Below, piece after piece: positions 13,936 through 24,850 of a stretch of 64,000 nucleotides of DNA. The position numbers were made by a program, and so were the translations under genes. The DNA comes from Agapanthus africanus. Its lineage: Eukaryota; Streptophyta; Magnoliopsida; Asparagales; Amaryllidaceae. The DNA lies in NCBI GenBank assembly GCA_030015575.1, contig JASDDO010000006.1:207705632-207769631 (forward strand). Reading direction: 5' to 3'. Position 1 is the first letter of the stretch. Every line of letters begins with the position of its first letter. Below the pieces are notes generated by a model, which ran no database searches, was not told the origin of the DNA, and saw only the letters and a list, made by a program, of their open reading frames with translations.

Positions 13936-15779
13936 TGTTCAGTCGAAAATATTGCACATTTGATATATCATTTTCCTTACTTTTCTTAAATATCTAAAGG
14001 TGTTTATTATAAATATAGAACATATTTGGGTTAATCTGCAAGAATACTATTATCACGACCCGAAATATTAGCTCGTGACCAGCACTTAAATCACGCAACG
14101 TCTAAAGGCGTAACGTAATTCAACTAAGCTGAAACCCAGAAATCTAAACCTTTTTAAGAAAATAAAGGAGGTGAAGTTTTGAAATAATGGTATAACGAAA
14201 TCAAGTTTTCTTAATGCAAAGAAAAGGAACATGAAAATGCAAGTGGATTATGCAAGTTTAAAAACATGTTTCGTCTTTTTGAAAATTGGGCAGCACCTCC
14301 TTTGTATATTTTGATCCAAAACCACAAATACATAATAAGAATAATGGCATCCCCAAGCGGGAGCTAGCTCTTTGCCAAACGACGGATCACAACCACGCAA
14401 GACAGTAAATATGAGTATACGACGCCCAACGGCGAAGATCACCACAAAAGATAAAGAAATAAGCAAGACATCAAAACCACAAGTAGCAGAAAACCCCTCG
14501 CTCTATGTCTCGCAACCACAATCCCACTAAGTCTCATTACTTATACAATTTACAAATTTCGATTGATGGAGTTAACTAGATACAATATGAAATATAGATA
14601 CAAGAGTGGGTACGATACAAGTGTCCCACCTACCAATGCAAAACATCCGAATGCAACTGTGTGCCAGCGAAGCCGCTACTGATCCAAGTGGTCAACCTGC
14701 AAGAACTGTGGCACAACGGGGGTGAGTTGCGAACTCGTGAGTAGAAAAATATCAACAGATAGAAATCGAATAAACAACGACTCCTAGGTCAACTATATCA
14801 TAAAGGTAATACTATGATATCTAGGGTGACCGGGTCTGTATGTGTGCCAACAAGGTAGTCAATGTCTATAAGCATGTGTATAACATTTAACAGTAAAATC
14901 AATGTATGTATGTATGTATGTGGATCTAGTCCACGCGTCAACCACTGACGCAACAACATCATGCATGTAAATATCATAAAAGCATATGCATGAAAATATG
15001 AGGATATTAATCAACATGTGTCCCTCGCGACACCTCAAAATCATGGAACTTGAGTGTCCAGTATCGACACTCAAAACATCATGAAAACTGTGTCGAGCAT
15101 CGACACGTAAATCCTCATATATCTCAGGCACAACATCCTCAGATCGGCCCTCAGGCACCGCACACCCTGGTCGGCCCTCATATCCATCTCGCTACTCCGG
15201 TTGGTATCCTCCAGATAACTGCCGAGTCCAAATAATATCACCGGTAGGTAGTACTCCACTGCCAGGCTCACCGTATAACATATACGAGTCTTCTTGCCCC
15301 GGGGTACCTCACCGGGTCCACCATGTACCCGCAGACGGTGCCTACCGCTCCTCGAATCGGGTTTCACATGCCACTCTCAGAACCGAGAAAACACATGGTG
15401 GACTCACTGAAATATCATATCAAGAGAAACCGGGTTTTTAAAACAATACATACTTTCTTTTAAAATGACCACGGTTCTCAAATCCAGAAATCTCATGAAA
15501 ACAGCATATCTCGATGCGTAAAATCATAAAGCATGATGTATGTGACATATGATGAAATGTAAGCATATCCGTATATCATGCAACATGGAACAATGATATA
15601 TCATATTAAGGGAAAACCGCTCCTTTAAATAATTCCAGTTTTGAAAATATGTCTTGCGGTTCCCAATATCTCCAAAGTCAAATGCAACATCGTAATAAAG
15701 TGCACAGGTAACTATAGCAAGTAAATTATGCAAAGAGTCATATCATGATGCAACAATCCTACTGTGTAGTGGCATGGCA

Positions 15780-15845
15780 ATTATCGATGATGAAGTGTGT
15801 GAGCCGGCAAATCTGTGTACGTGTAACATACACATCATCGATAAT
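15780..15845 (+). other. Conserved stem-loop in gypsy LTR G1
   Basis: ATTATCGATGATG (15780-15792) pairs perfectly with its reverse complement (15833-15845). The same position in G2 has a different but equally paired stem, ATTATTGACGG (29839-29849 with 29887-29897). K has the G1-type stem (59663-59675 with 59715-59727). Confidence 0.75.
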
Positions 15846-16940
15846 GGTGTAAGTGTACTAACACAGGTATATGCAATGCAATAATAATATCATGAATGCA
15901 GCATAAGGTAAATCGCATAAGGTAAATCATCAGCTAAAAGCAATAAGGTATACGTAACTATTATATATCTGAGTCGGTGAATCTATCAATCGGCATCTAG
16001 TCTCATAGCACCACATACGGTATAATCCATCGTACGACAACCTCTAGTCATGTGTATGGATCAAACCTCAAGTCAAACTCATCACGTACGCAAAATCATC
16101 GTACGGCTGCATTAAGCTATCAGGGATCCTATCATCCTATAAGACGAGGAGGGTACGGACCTAACGTCTCGTATAGCTATCACTCACGAATTCAAAACAT
16201 ATATAAATATCTCTATATACCTATGTCCCAGGTCGCATCCGCAATAATCTCATATCAGGGGACCGACAATGTATAATTCATCTCAATCGACTCGCAACCG
16301 TATACCATCATACCATCAATTCATCATATCCGTCTTATATTCTTTCATCGCATTTATGTCTCACATCAAGTCGAGTTTACATAAACATTCTATCTCTACT
16401 AAGTATAAGTATCTAATCTAACATACACACCCGAACCATACAAGCAGATTTTTAAAATGAGCGAATCGTAGTTTTGAAAATAGGGGTTGCGGTGTTTTTA
16501 AGGAAAATATATCATTTGGAAATCCGTAACGTCCCTCAAGGTAACTATTTAAAATATGCATACAATTCTTCAGTTTAGAAATATGTATGGTTCGGACGAC
16601 ACATCTACGTCGACTATCTAGTCCTATAATACCCTAAACGACAGTATAGTCAAATATCATCCTCAAATACCGTCATCACATATTAGCCGTATTATATCAC
16701 TTCTAACTATCCTTAGTTTCTAATATGGTTTTACTAACTATCCTTTAACTTTAACCCTAGTTTCCTAATCTAGGTTCCCTTAACCATATTCTAGAAATTA
16801 GTTTCCATCAAAACCTTACGGGGGTGCTATACGCCATCCACCCGACTTCCTCCGTAGATATAGATCCACTCACCTTGGTTCTTGTTTTCCGAATTCGATA
16901 ACGCCACGCTCCGTCGTCTCTAAATCCATGCGAAAGTACC

Positions 16941-19162
16941 TGTTGGAGATAGTGCCCTCAGAGTCGATTATTGGATCACAGGCACGTAATTGCAATGATT
17001 GAGGGAGGACCTATCCCGGTAGGACAGTCTTACTCAAGATGATAGTATGCTATCTGGTTTACCTTTATCATCGTGTACTGCTTTAGGCGACCTGACATGT
17101 CGCTATTGCACGTTGATAGAGCCCCTAGGATTCTTGCTTGACTACCGGCAGTATGAGGGCGATCATATACGTGGGAGCTGGTAGTCTATAAGCACATCCT
17201 TAAAAGGTCCCTAGTCGTAGGACTTTCGAGACAGGGCATCGATTCTCCAGAGTAGACTAGTGTATACAGTCGAGACCCCGACGAGGGGCAGTGGCCGGTC
17301 TCACAAGCCACTGGTGTCAGTTGGATCACCTAAGATGTATACAGGTGCTCATTGGGTTATGAGTACACCGGACAGGACTCGCCGGGAACATGCTGGTTGG
17401 TCTTATACCTGACGTCAGATAGCAGTTCCCTGGTGACATGTGTACAGGCTAGTTCATCGACCTGGGGATCGTCATTTGTCTCGTGTGAGTTCCCACTGTA
17501 CTTTGATTACTACCCTACCACGGCTCAAAGGAGTCGTGCAAACAGGTTTTAATTGGGTACAGTCCCGAGCCACATGGAGGCAGTGAGCGGATCTTCGGGG
17601 GTTTCGTCTCTCCCGGTATTGGGGGTGAGGTCGCGCTGTGTCTAGGAGAGCCATTACACAAAGACCTTGGCCAAGGCAGGAGATTTACTGGTAGGTATTC
17701 CAGTAGTATCTCAGGGTGTTCTGGGCTACACTCCGACACGACTTGTACCGCTTTTGGGGGTCTGACTTTTACCAACCCCCTAGGCCCGCCATGCGATGCT
17801 CATAGACGAACGGACCGGACTGTACGGATATTGTCACTGACAGGCTCAGTTGGGTGTCGGGGTGAGCTTCCTCATCGACGTCCCTTTTAGTCAATAGCTG
17901 GTGGCCCGTCACGTATTGGCTTATACCTCTGACGTGCTAGTGGTTAAATCCACAGCCATAGTATTGACGAGTCTTTAGAGTCCACCACACTTTCAGTTAC
18001 TCAAGCTTTCGGGCGAAACGCTGTAGAGGCCGTATGGAGATATGGCAGGGTCCGATCAGATACGTGCGGTATTGCACGGATCAGGATCGGACAGTTTTGT
18101 ACTAGTGGCCGTATGGTTATATGGCAGCGTCCGATCAGATACGTGCGGTATTGCACGGATCAGGATCAGACGGATATTACTAGCCGGCTTTGGTTTAAGC
18201 CGGATCCTAGTATAGTACAGTGTAGATTTTGTCTCTTTGCATTTGTATCCGGACGGAATACAGATGCGGGTGTGTATGCACAATATTGGGGTTTTCCTGT
18301 AATTTATTACGGGACCAGTTTTCTGGAGTTGCCAGTTTACTTTCCGTTCCGGCCGGTTTTCCTTTGTTCTTTCCCGGCCGGACTTTTCTGATGGAGGGGG
18401 TAATTTGCAGTTTTGCAAATTACATTTGTGGAGGGGTTTTCTTGCATAATGGATTGATTATGATAGCTTTCTTTTCTTTGCACCATGACTTGCTTTGACT
18501 TGTGATTTGATGAGGGTATGGTTTGATTAAAGTGAAGCATGGTGTATGTTTGTTTGTGGTCACCTCTTGATTGATCCTACAATCACCTCCCTTCTTGCTA
18601 CATATTGTTTCATTCCCTCCACCATTTGAGAAAGAGGTAGGCCGGCCACATTAGATGAGGATGAGGGTTCATTTCATTTTTGGTGAGGGTGTGAGAAAAT
18701 TATTGATTCATATCATTTTCATTGCCTCAAAAATCCCCAAGTTCATATGATCTTGATTCCTCCATCAAGGCAACTCAAAACCCCAAATGAGACACATAGA
18801 TCTACACTACACTTCCTACAGCAAATCTTGGACGCGTCGATTCGCCAGCTTCGCGCCCGAGTTGCCTCGGTATTGAGGTGGGAGCCCGTAAAAGCTACAG
18901 GCGATGTGGTGCCCTTTCCGACGAGGAGGAGACGGACAGCTTTTCCCGCGAGGAGATCGGAGTGGAGATGAAGACCGGAGGACTTGGATCGTCGGTATAT
19001 CTCTTCCCCTTCTCTTTGTAGTTAGCTAGATTTAGTTTAATGGCCCGATCCGGTTTTAGTGCGCGGTGGTGCCGTTTTGCCAAGTCCGCAAAAATTTAAG
19101 TTTACCACCGTTTCCGCGTTTGGCCGTCGGATTGACGGCCGGGGCGCCGCCGTGCACTTACA
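16941..19162 (+). repeat. 5' LTR of element F
   Basis: It starts TGTTGGAGATAGTGCCC and ends GTGCACTTACA. It contains a 79-bp tandem duplication (18028-18106 and 18107-18185), present in both LTRs and so older than the insertion. The frames of up to 120 codons in it recur identically in the 3' LTR and have no known domain; I treat them as non-coding. Confidence 0.95.
18028..18185 (+). repeat. 79-bp tandem duplication inside the F LTR
   Basis: Two adjacent units each begin GGCCGTATGG and contain the same core with TACGTGCGGTATTGCACGG. The second copy pair is at 25938-26095 in the 3' LTR. The other LTRs of the family in the window have one unit. Confidence 0.85.
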
Positions 19163-19163
19163 G

Positions 19164-19176
19164 TGGTATCAGAGCC
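19164..19176 (+). other. Primer binding site of F (initiator tRNA-Met)
   Basis: TGGTATCAGAGCC lies one base after the LTR end. It is complementary to the 3' end of plant initiator tRNA-Met, the usual primer of copia elements. The next bases no longer match. Confidence 0.93.
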
Positions 19177-22100
19177 TCGCCATTAACATAGTCTAGCTTG
19201 GTGTAATGTGTTTTTCTATTTCGATCGATCGAATGTTCCAAAACTGCATCTTAGTTCGAATCAGTTTCTGTTGAAAATTTTTGGTCTCGAAAAATTTTTC
19301 TGGTTGTAAAATATTGATGTACTGGGAAATCTAAGGGTTCTGTAAAAATTTGACGATGTAATTCCACAGTTGGAGCGCGGATCCGCCGCGAAACCCCACC
19401 TCGTGCGGCCCTTCCGCCGCGCACTATTCATGTCACATCACCAAATTTTTCCAGAGGCCTTCTGGGCTTAAAATATGGGTTTTGGAATATTAAAATTGGG
19501 CCCAGGTTTTCTGTGAGTGCTACAGTTTTGATTGAGGGCCCACTTGTTAATTTTTGATCGATCGGAATATTTTAAAACACATTTTTCATAGTATTTACAT
19601 TATATCTGCGACCGTGAATGTCACTCGATCGGTAAATCCTGTCTAACTGCTATAGCCCGGTTAGACGGATTTGCGAACGTGATTTTCACGTTGATGTTCT
19701 ATGTTTATGCTGTGATGTTGCGGATCGGTCGTGGGGATAGCCTGGATGCAATGTTAGTACAGTGTTGTTGTATTATGTACATTTGATATTGCGGGGCGAG
19801 CGTCCGACATGTGGACTGCCGTCACTGCCTGTTTGTATTATTATTTTGGGGCACGACCTGGTTGCGGTCGATGTACCCGGTGTATGTATATTTTACATTC
19901 TGTACTAGGATTACCCCGCGGTGGGGTGCACGGATAGCCGGGTTCTGGAGGGCTACAAGCCCGCATCTCATGGCATTGGGACGGAGGGGGCTTCACTCTG
20001 GGATTGGCGGGCTATTCGCCGCACTCGTAGGGGGTACAGGTTGACCCAGGAGGGGTGCCCAAGTTGCCGGATTCCGTGGAGTGCTGGGTGGTCCATTCAC
20101 GGAGCTGAAGGGGGCTGCCTCGCTTCAGGTTTTGGCGGGTGACTTGCTGCGCCCGTAGGGGTCTAGGTTTTCATTGCACAGGCTATCCACACGACCAGGG
20201 GAACGTCGGGTTTCAGTAGTGGCTCTGTGAAACCCGGGGATCCCAGATATCTGTATTGTTCTGTGATGCTGTACATTTCTGTGATGTTGCATTTCTTTTC
20301 ACGCCTTGAGCGAAATATAATATATTGGTATATATATTAGTAGATGTTGTATATGTTTTTCATCCGCGCTAGTCCAGTCCCCGCTCTGCCGTTAGTAAGC
20401 TAACCTAACGGGTGATGACGGGACCCAGTGGCGAATGCGGATGGCATATACGTACGTCAGTATATTTTCGTTCTTTGTGGTGTGATTAATTGATGGGACT
20501 GCGTTGATTCGGATCAATGCAAGTTAAACAAACCTATTCTGATGTTGTTGGAACACTTTTCAAAAAGCTGTTATTGCAAGGACGTTCACTTTTGTTTTGC
20601 ATCGTGGTATTCATTTGGAATATCCTGCTCCTCAGTCGACGAGGCAAGGGCCGAGATCCCTTCACCGGGAGTGACCCCTTGGACAGAAGTTTGCGTCAGG
20701 GCATTAACTTCACTATAGCCGATTACTTTTGCTTTGCACCGTGGTATTCAGTTGGAATATCCTGCACCCCATTCTACGGGGAAAGAGCCGAGATCCCTTC
20801 ACCGGGAGTGACCTCTTTAGCAACGGTTTTCGTCACTATATTTTCTAAAAAGCTATCCGTTCCTTCAACGATATCAAGTTCATTACGTTAAAGGTTTTCG
20901 CCAGAAACCATTCGTAGCCCTCCGTCATTTCAGACGGGTAGCAAGTAGTATTCATGCTATGTTTGTTGACCTTCGTCAAGGCATAGTGTATGGTAGCTGC
21001 TTGTTACTTTTCTGTTGCATAGATAGATGCGTTGGTTTGGGACAGTCGTATAGCCTTGTTGACCTTCGTCAAGGGCTTGTACGGGTGGATTCAAATTAAC
21101 CTGGATAATGACGGGTAGAACTTGACATGTGACTTATGATTTGTTGACCTTCGCCAAGGTCATAAGAGCATGGGGCAGAAATCACATCGGGAGTTTCAAA
21201 AGTACTGAAACTTGCCAGATATGCGCATACCTTCTGGAGTGTGATACCGTGAGCGGATTCCGTCACGTTATCATGCGATGAGAGTTGGATCCCGATTCCC
21301 ACTGATGAGTTGGTTTACTCCTCGGGTGACCCCGACTAATTCTTCTTTCAGGTTTGGAGGAGAATTTGAGGTACAGTGGGAGGTTTCCAGATTGGATAAA
21401 TTGGTAACCATTCTGATCTAGGATAGAGTGCACGCTGAGTGTTTCTTTTCTCTCTCTCTTTGGCAGCGACCTTTGACCCGACCCTAGACTATGACTCAGT
21501 GACCAAGTTGACCGAACCTACTTAACACTGGCTTTTGGATTGTCAGAGTTGCAGACCTCATTGCCACTCCTACTTTTACCCTTTTCTCCAGGACACCCCG
21601 TATTACTACGAACGTCCACTTCCATTGGACAAAACCATCGTATGGTTAGATACGAACTCGAAGGACTTCGAGGATGGTTTCCGGTTCTGGAGAAAACGGA
21701 TAGGATTATTCAGTTGTCTTTTCTTTTCACCCTCTCTCAGGTTGCGAGTACTCCTTGGTTTAGGAGTAGTACACCTATTATGCAAATTGGATAGTCTTCT
21801 TCCAAACCATAGGCTGGAGCCGACCGGTAGGGAATGAAGAAAGCCAATTAGCCTAAACGGTGTACAGAAGGTATTAAGATTAAGACAAAGCAAGGGATTA
21901 GTAAGAGGGCAAAGTAAATTGCGACTGCTATTCACGACCAAACCAAGTATTTCTTCGCCAATCCTAAATCACCTTTGTATTTCTCCAGGACACTCCGTAT
22001 CACTACGAAGATCCCATTTTATTGGATAATCCATCGTATGGTTATATACGAACTCGAAAGGAACTTGTTCCAGTTCGGGGATGGATCCTGGTTCAGGAGA

Positions 22101-22890
22101 AATAGGAATAAAGTACATTCAGGTGTCTTTTATCTTCACCTTCTCTCGCGTTGCGAGTGCTCCTAGGATTAGGACAGTACACCCTTTATGCTTTTTGGAT
22201 AGTCTTCTTCCAAACCATAGGCTGGTGCCGAACGGTAGGGAAGGAAGAAAACCATTTGGCCTAAAGGGGTGTACAGAAGGTAATGACTAAAGACATATGA
22301 AGGGATTTGGAGAGGTGGCAAAGAATTATACGGTTATAGTTGTGAATCTGGATAATGGATGAGGCATTACTAGGAATACCAGAGTACCCCAACGAAACAT
22401 TTCAATGTTTCAATTTCACTGTGTACTGTTAATGGAAAACTGATTTCCCGATTAGACACTTACTCCAGGGTATGTATTTACCAGGTATGATTCTCACATC
22501 TGTATGGTTTTACAGATGATGAGTGGGAGTGAGTTATTGGGAATTGGGTGATCATCCTCATTATATCGGGATTCGTTGTAATCGGTGATATTTGAGGAGA
22601 TCATCTGGGTTGTTTGCCGGTCGGCAAATATTTGGTTTTGAATATCCGCTGTTGTGCACCAATTTCAAATTGATATATCTGTACGTCTATTTTCATAGAG
22701 TGAGATATACCTTTTGATATTATGTCGATGACATTTACCTATATCAATGGATGGTTAGGTAAGGAGCACTAAACAGCGGTGTAATTCTTCTTAACCATAA
22801 GTACAGTTTTCAACTTACGACACACAGTGAAAGAGTTATTAGACTCAGTGGACTTATACAGAGTATTGTATGTTGTCCAGTGTCCATTAG
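19177..22890 (+). other. Structured non-coding leader region of F
   Basis: About 3.7 kb stands where a leader and gag would be expected, but I see no gag frame or CCHC zinc knuckle. It is built from segments shared with copies A, B, I and N: a GC-rich palindrome (19374-19424), duplicated GC-rich segments (about 19920-20170), a CCGTTAG/CTAACGG hairpin (about 20389-20410), two units of about 137 bp with GAGATCCCTTCACCGGGAGTGA (20595-20827), three hairpins with a common apical sequence (20957-21166), and two units of about 408 bp (about 21540-22300). Conservation of structure rather than frame suggests RNA function, for example packaging; that is inference. Confidence 0.7.
20957..21166 (+). other. 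Three-hairpin array with shared loop (element F)
   Basis: Three copies of TTGACCTTCGTCAA or a one-base variant (20966-20979, 21059-21072, 21144-21157) can each fold as TTGAC/GTCAA. Each sits inside its own outer stem: CTATG/CATAG (20957-20961, 20982-20986), AGCC/GGCT (21052-21055, 21074-21077) and CTTATGA/TCATAAG (21133-21139, 21160-21166). Matching arrays occur in A (225-426), B (6864-7073), I (50395-50604) and N (53226-53435), all in reverse orientation. Confidence 0.82.
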
Positions 22891-24830
22891 GACAGAGGGG
22901 TTGGTCCTCATACTATATTCTGTTTACTTTTAACTTCTCTAGTTCTTAGACATGTGTTTCGTAGAAACACAGGGTCTAAGTTTTGAGGAGTTATAGGTAT
23001 TTGAATAGAGTAGAGAATCAGGTATAGCAAGTATCGGGATTCTTCAAAGTGATCGAAGATGTAGATACTTGTGTTTGGTATTCAGTTGATAGTAATGATA
23101 AAGAGAAATTGCTTCTTTTTCAGGTTACTCATAATTGGAAGCATTCCTAAGTTGAGTAACGCTGATCGGCCTTTTTCCATTTAGTTGACATGCACTGGAG
23201 ACAGCTGCATGATTTGAATCTGGTTAATTTAAATCAGTGCCTCTGGTTCTATATTGGATATAGAACAGTTCATATCTTAACGTTGTTAAGGTACGGGGAG
23301 TTGTCCGGCTTATGATTAAAACCAGACTCTGGATAACTCATAGGCACATTTCTGTAATGGCTGTTTGTGGGTTGACCCAGGCTATGACGAGGGTTGACTT
23401 TCTACCATCTGGGAGATCAATAGAAATATTGTTCAAGACTCGCCACAGTTTTGTTAAAAATGGATTTTTTCAAAAACAGCAGTGGGAGTATGGTAGAACT
23501 GGAAGTGATTCCAGAACCGCAAACGATTACTGAAGATTTGATAAGGAACCTAAAGATTCAATCTGATTTGGCATTCCATTGGCCACTCCGCAGATAAGGT
23601 GGGTAACTTCAGGCACCCGAAAGGTACCCCGGTAGCCTCAAGGACGGTGACAGGGAAGTTCTTGTATACCCACACTTGCCATTGTTGTTGTTCCAGGCTG
23701 CGAGACCCGGCAGGAGGATGAGTATAGCGTCGTTCTAAACTAGCTTTAGAAGTGCACGTCTGTATGACTCTGCCAGAGGGTTGTCGTAGTCAGTGGGAGC
23801 AGCGGAAGCATTGGTGGACATCAGGCTTATGTCTATTTATAGACTAAAGCAGATGTAGCGGAGATAGATCATCCATTTCTGATGTGACAGTCACAGGTTT
23901 GACGTCATCAGAATAGGGGATGGATCTGTTGAGAAGGTAGTAGGAAGTGATAGTCCTATACTATGATCGGTTATACTTTGGTCGTCACACGGTGGTTTCT
24001 CCACAAAGGACTTGGACATTCTATCAGACATTCTGGTTACTAGATCTATGGTTTTAGATCTAGATTTGGGTGGTTTCCTAATCTGGGTACTTAGACAGCA
24101 TTCTAAGAGTATTTAGAATGGACGACTCCTGGCACGGTATTGCACCTGCAGGTAATGGAGTCACCCTCTCCAAAGGTGTCTTACAGACTAAAGGGGAGAG
24201 GGACGTGCATGATTGGCAGATCACTTGCTCAGGCAATTGAGTCAATCGTGAGATGTCAAGTACCACACCAGATGTTGTTCTTGCACTAGATGCAATAAGT
24301 TGACATTAATCCAATCCTGGAGAAACGGTAGGAAGCAGTTTTAGAACATAAGTGGATGTTCTAGGGATATGATAACGACAGCCTTATTCGGGAGACAGTT
24401 ATCATTCCAGACTTCCAAGGTGACATGGACGACAAGGAGGTTGTCAGAGTTACTGTTTTCCCTCTGACGAGGGGCAGTATTTTGGACAGGCGGTCCAAGG
24501 CAATACTGAGGGTGGCATGGCGCAGGATACTGATTAAGTTCAGTTGACGATACAGTCTAAGAAGTTTGGATTTGGAGTTCATTTATGAGCTATGTCCCAT
24601 CAGACATCCAGACACATTCTAAGACAGGTATTGCTCATTTCGGGAGATGGGTTTCTCCGCGAACTTGAGATATAGAGAGACATAGATAGAAACATCTAGG
24701 CGGATCCACTCACTGAGGCTATTCCTCGAACGCAATAGTTTCGCAAACGAGCTTTGTGAGATTGACTAGTAGAGGAGTTGGGTGTTCGGTATCACACGGG
24801 CTGTGAGTATGCGACATCGCAATAATTAGC
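22891..24830 (+). pseudogene. pol: Decayed copia pol remnant of F
   Basis: Translated pieces line up in order with the pol of copy D. Around 23035-23085 is an integrase second-Asp segment (ILQSD followed by a degraded GGEYLS). Around 23350-23530 is the linker before reverse transcriptase. Around 24088-24360 is a late reverse transcriptase segment with a recognisable SNPGE motif. An RNase H remnant follows, ending in an ADPL..AIP-like tail about 120 bp before the 3' LTR. Many stops interrupt it. One, a TGA near 24238, is also present at the homologous place in copy I. The protein would be non-functional; I give only the remnant and its order. Confidence 0.75.
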
Positions 24831-24837
24831 CTTGAGT

Positions 24838-24850
24838 GCAAGTGGGAGAT
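24838..24850 (+). other. Polypurine tract of F
   Basis: GCAAGTGGGAGAT abuts the 3' LTR start TGTTGGAGAT. It is the usual copia second-strand priming site. The same tract in reverse complement marks D (34336-34347) and I (46645-46656). Confidence 0.9.

Noticed and set aside
18056-18418. 120-codon minus-strand open frame, repeated at 25966-26328
   Set aside because: It lies inside the two nearly identical LTRs of F, overlaps several frames on the other strand and has no recognisable domain; its identity reflects the young LTR pair, not selection.
19164-19176. Possible tRNA gene fragment (TGGTATCAGAGCC)
   Set aside because: It is the primer binding site next to an LTR; no tRNA body is present.
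20957-21166. Reading the three repeated motifs as coding (a repeated V-D-L-R-Q-G peptide in F)
   Set aside because: Copies A, B and N have stops or one-base losses in the same stretch, so frame is not conserved while pairing is.
20957-21166. Reading the TTGACC motifs simply as W-box sites for WRKY factors
   Set aside because: TTGACC is lost in I and N (TTGGCC) while sense-strand RNA pairing is kept by G-U pairs; not excluded, but less favoured.
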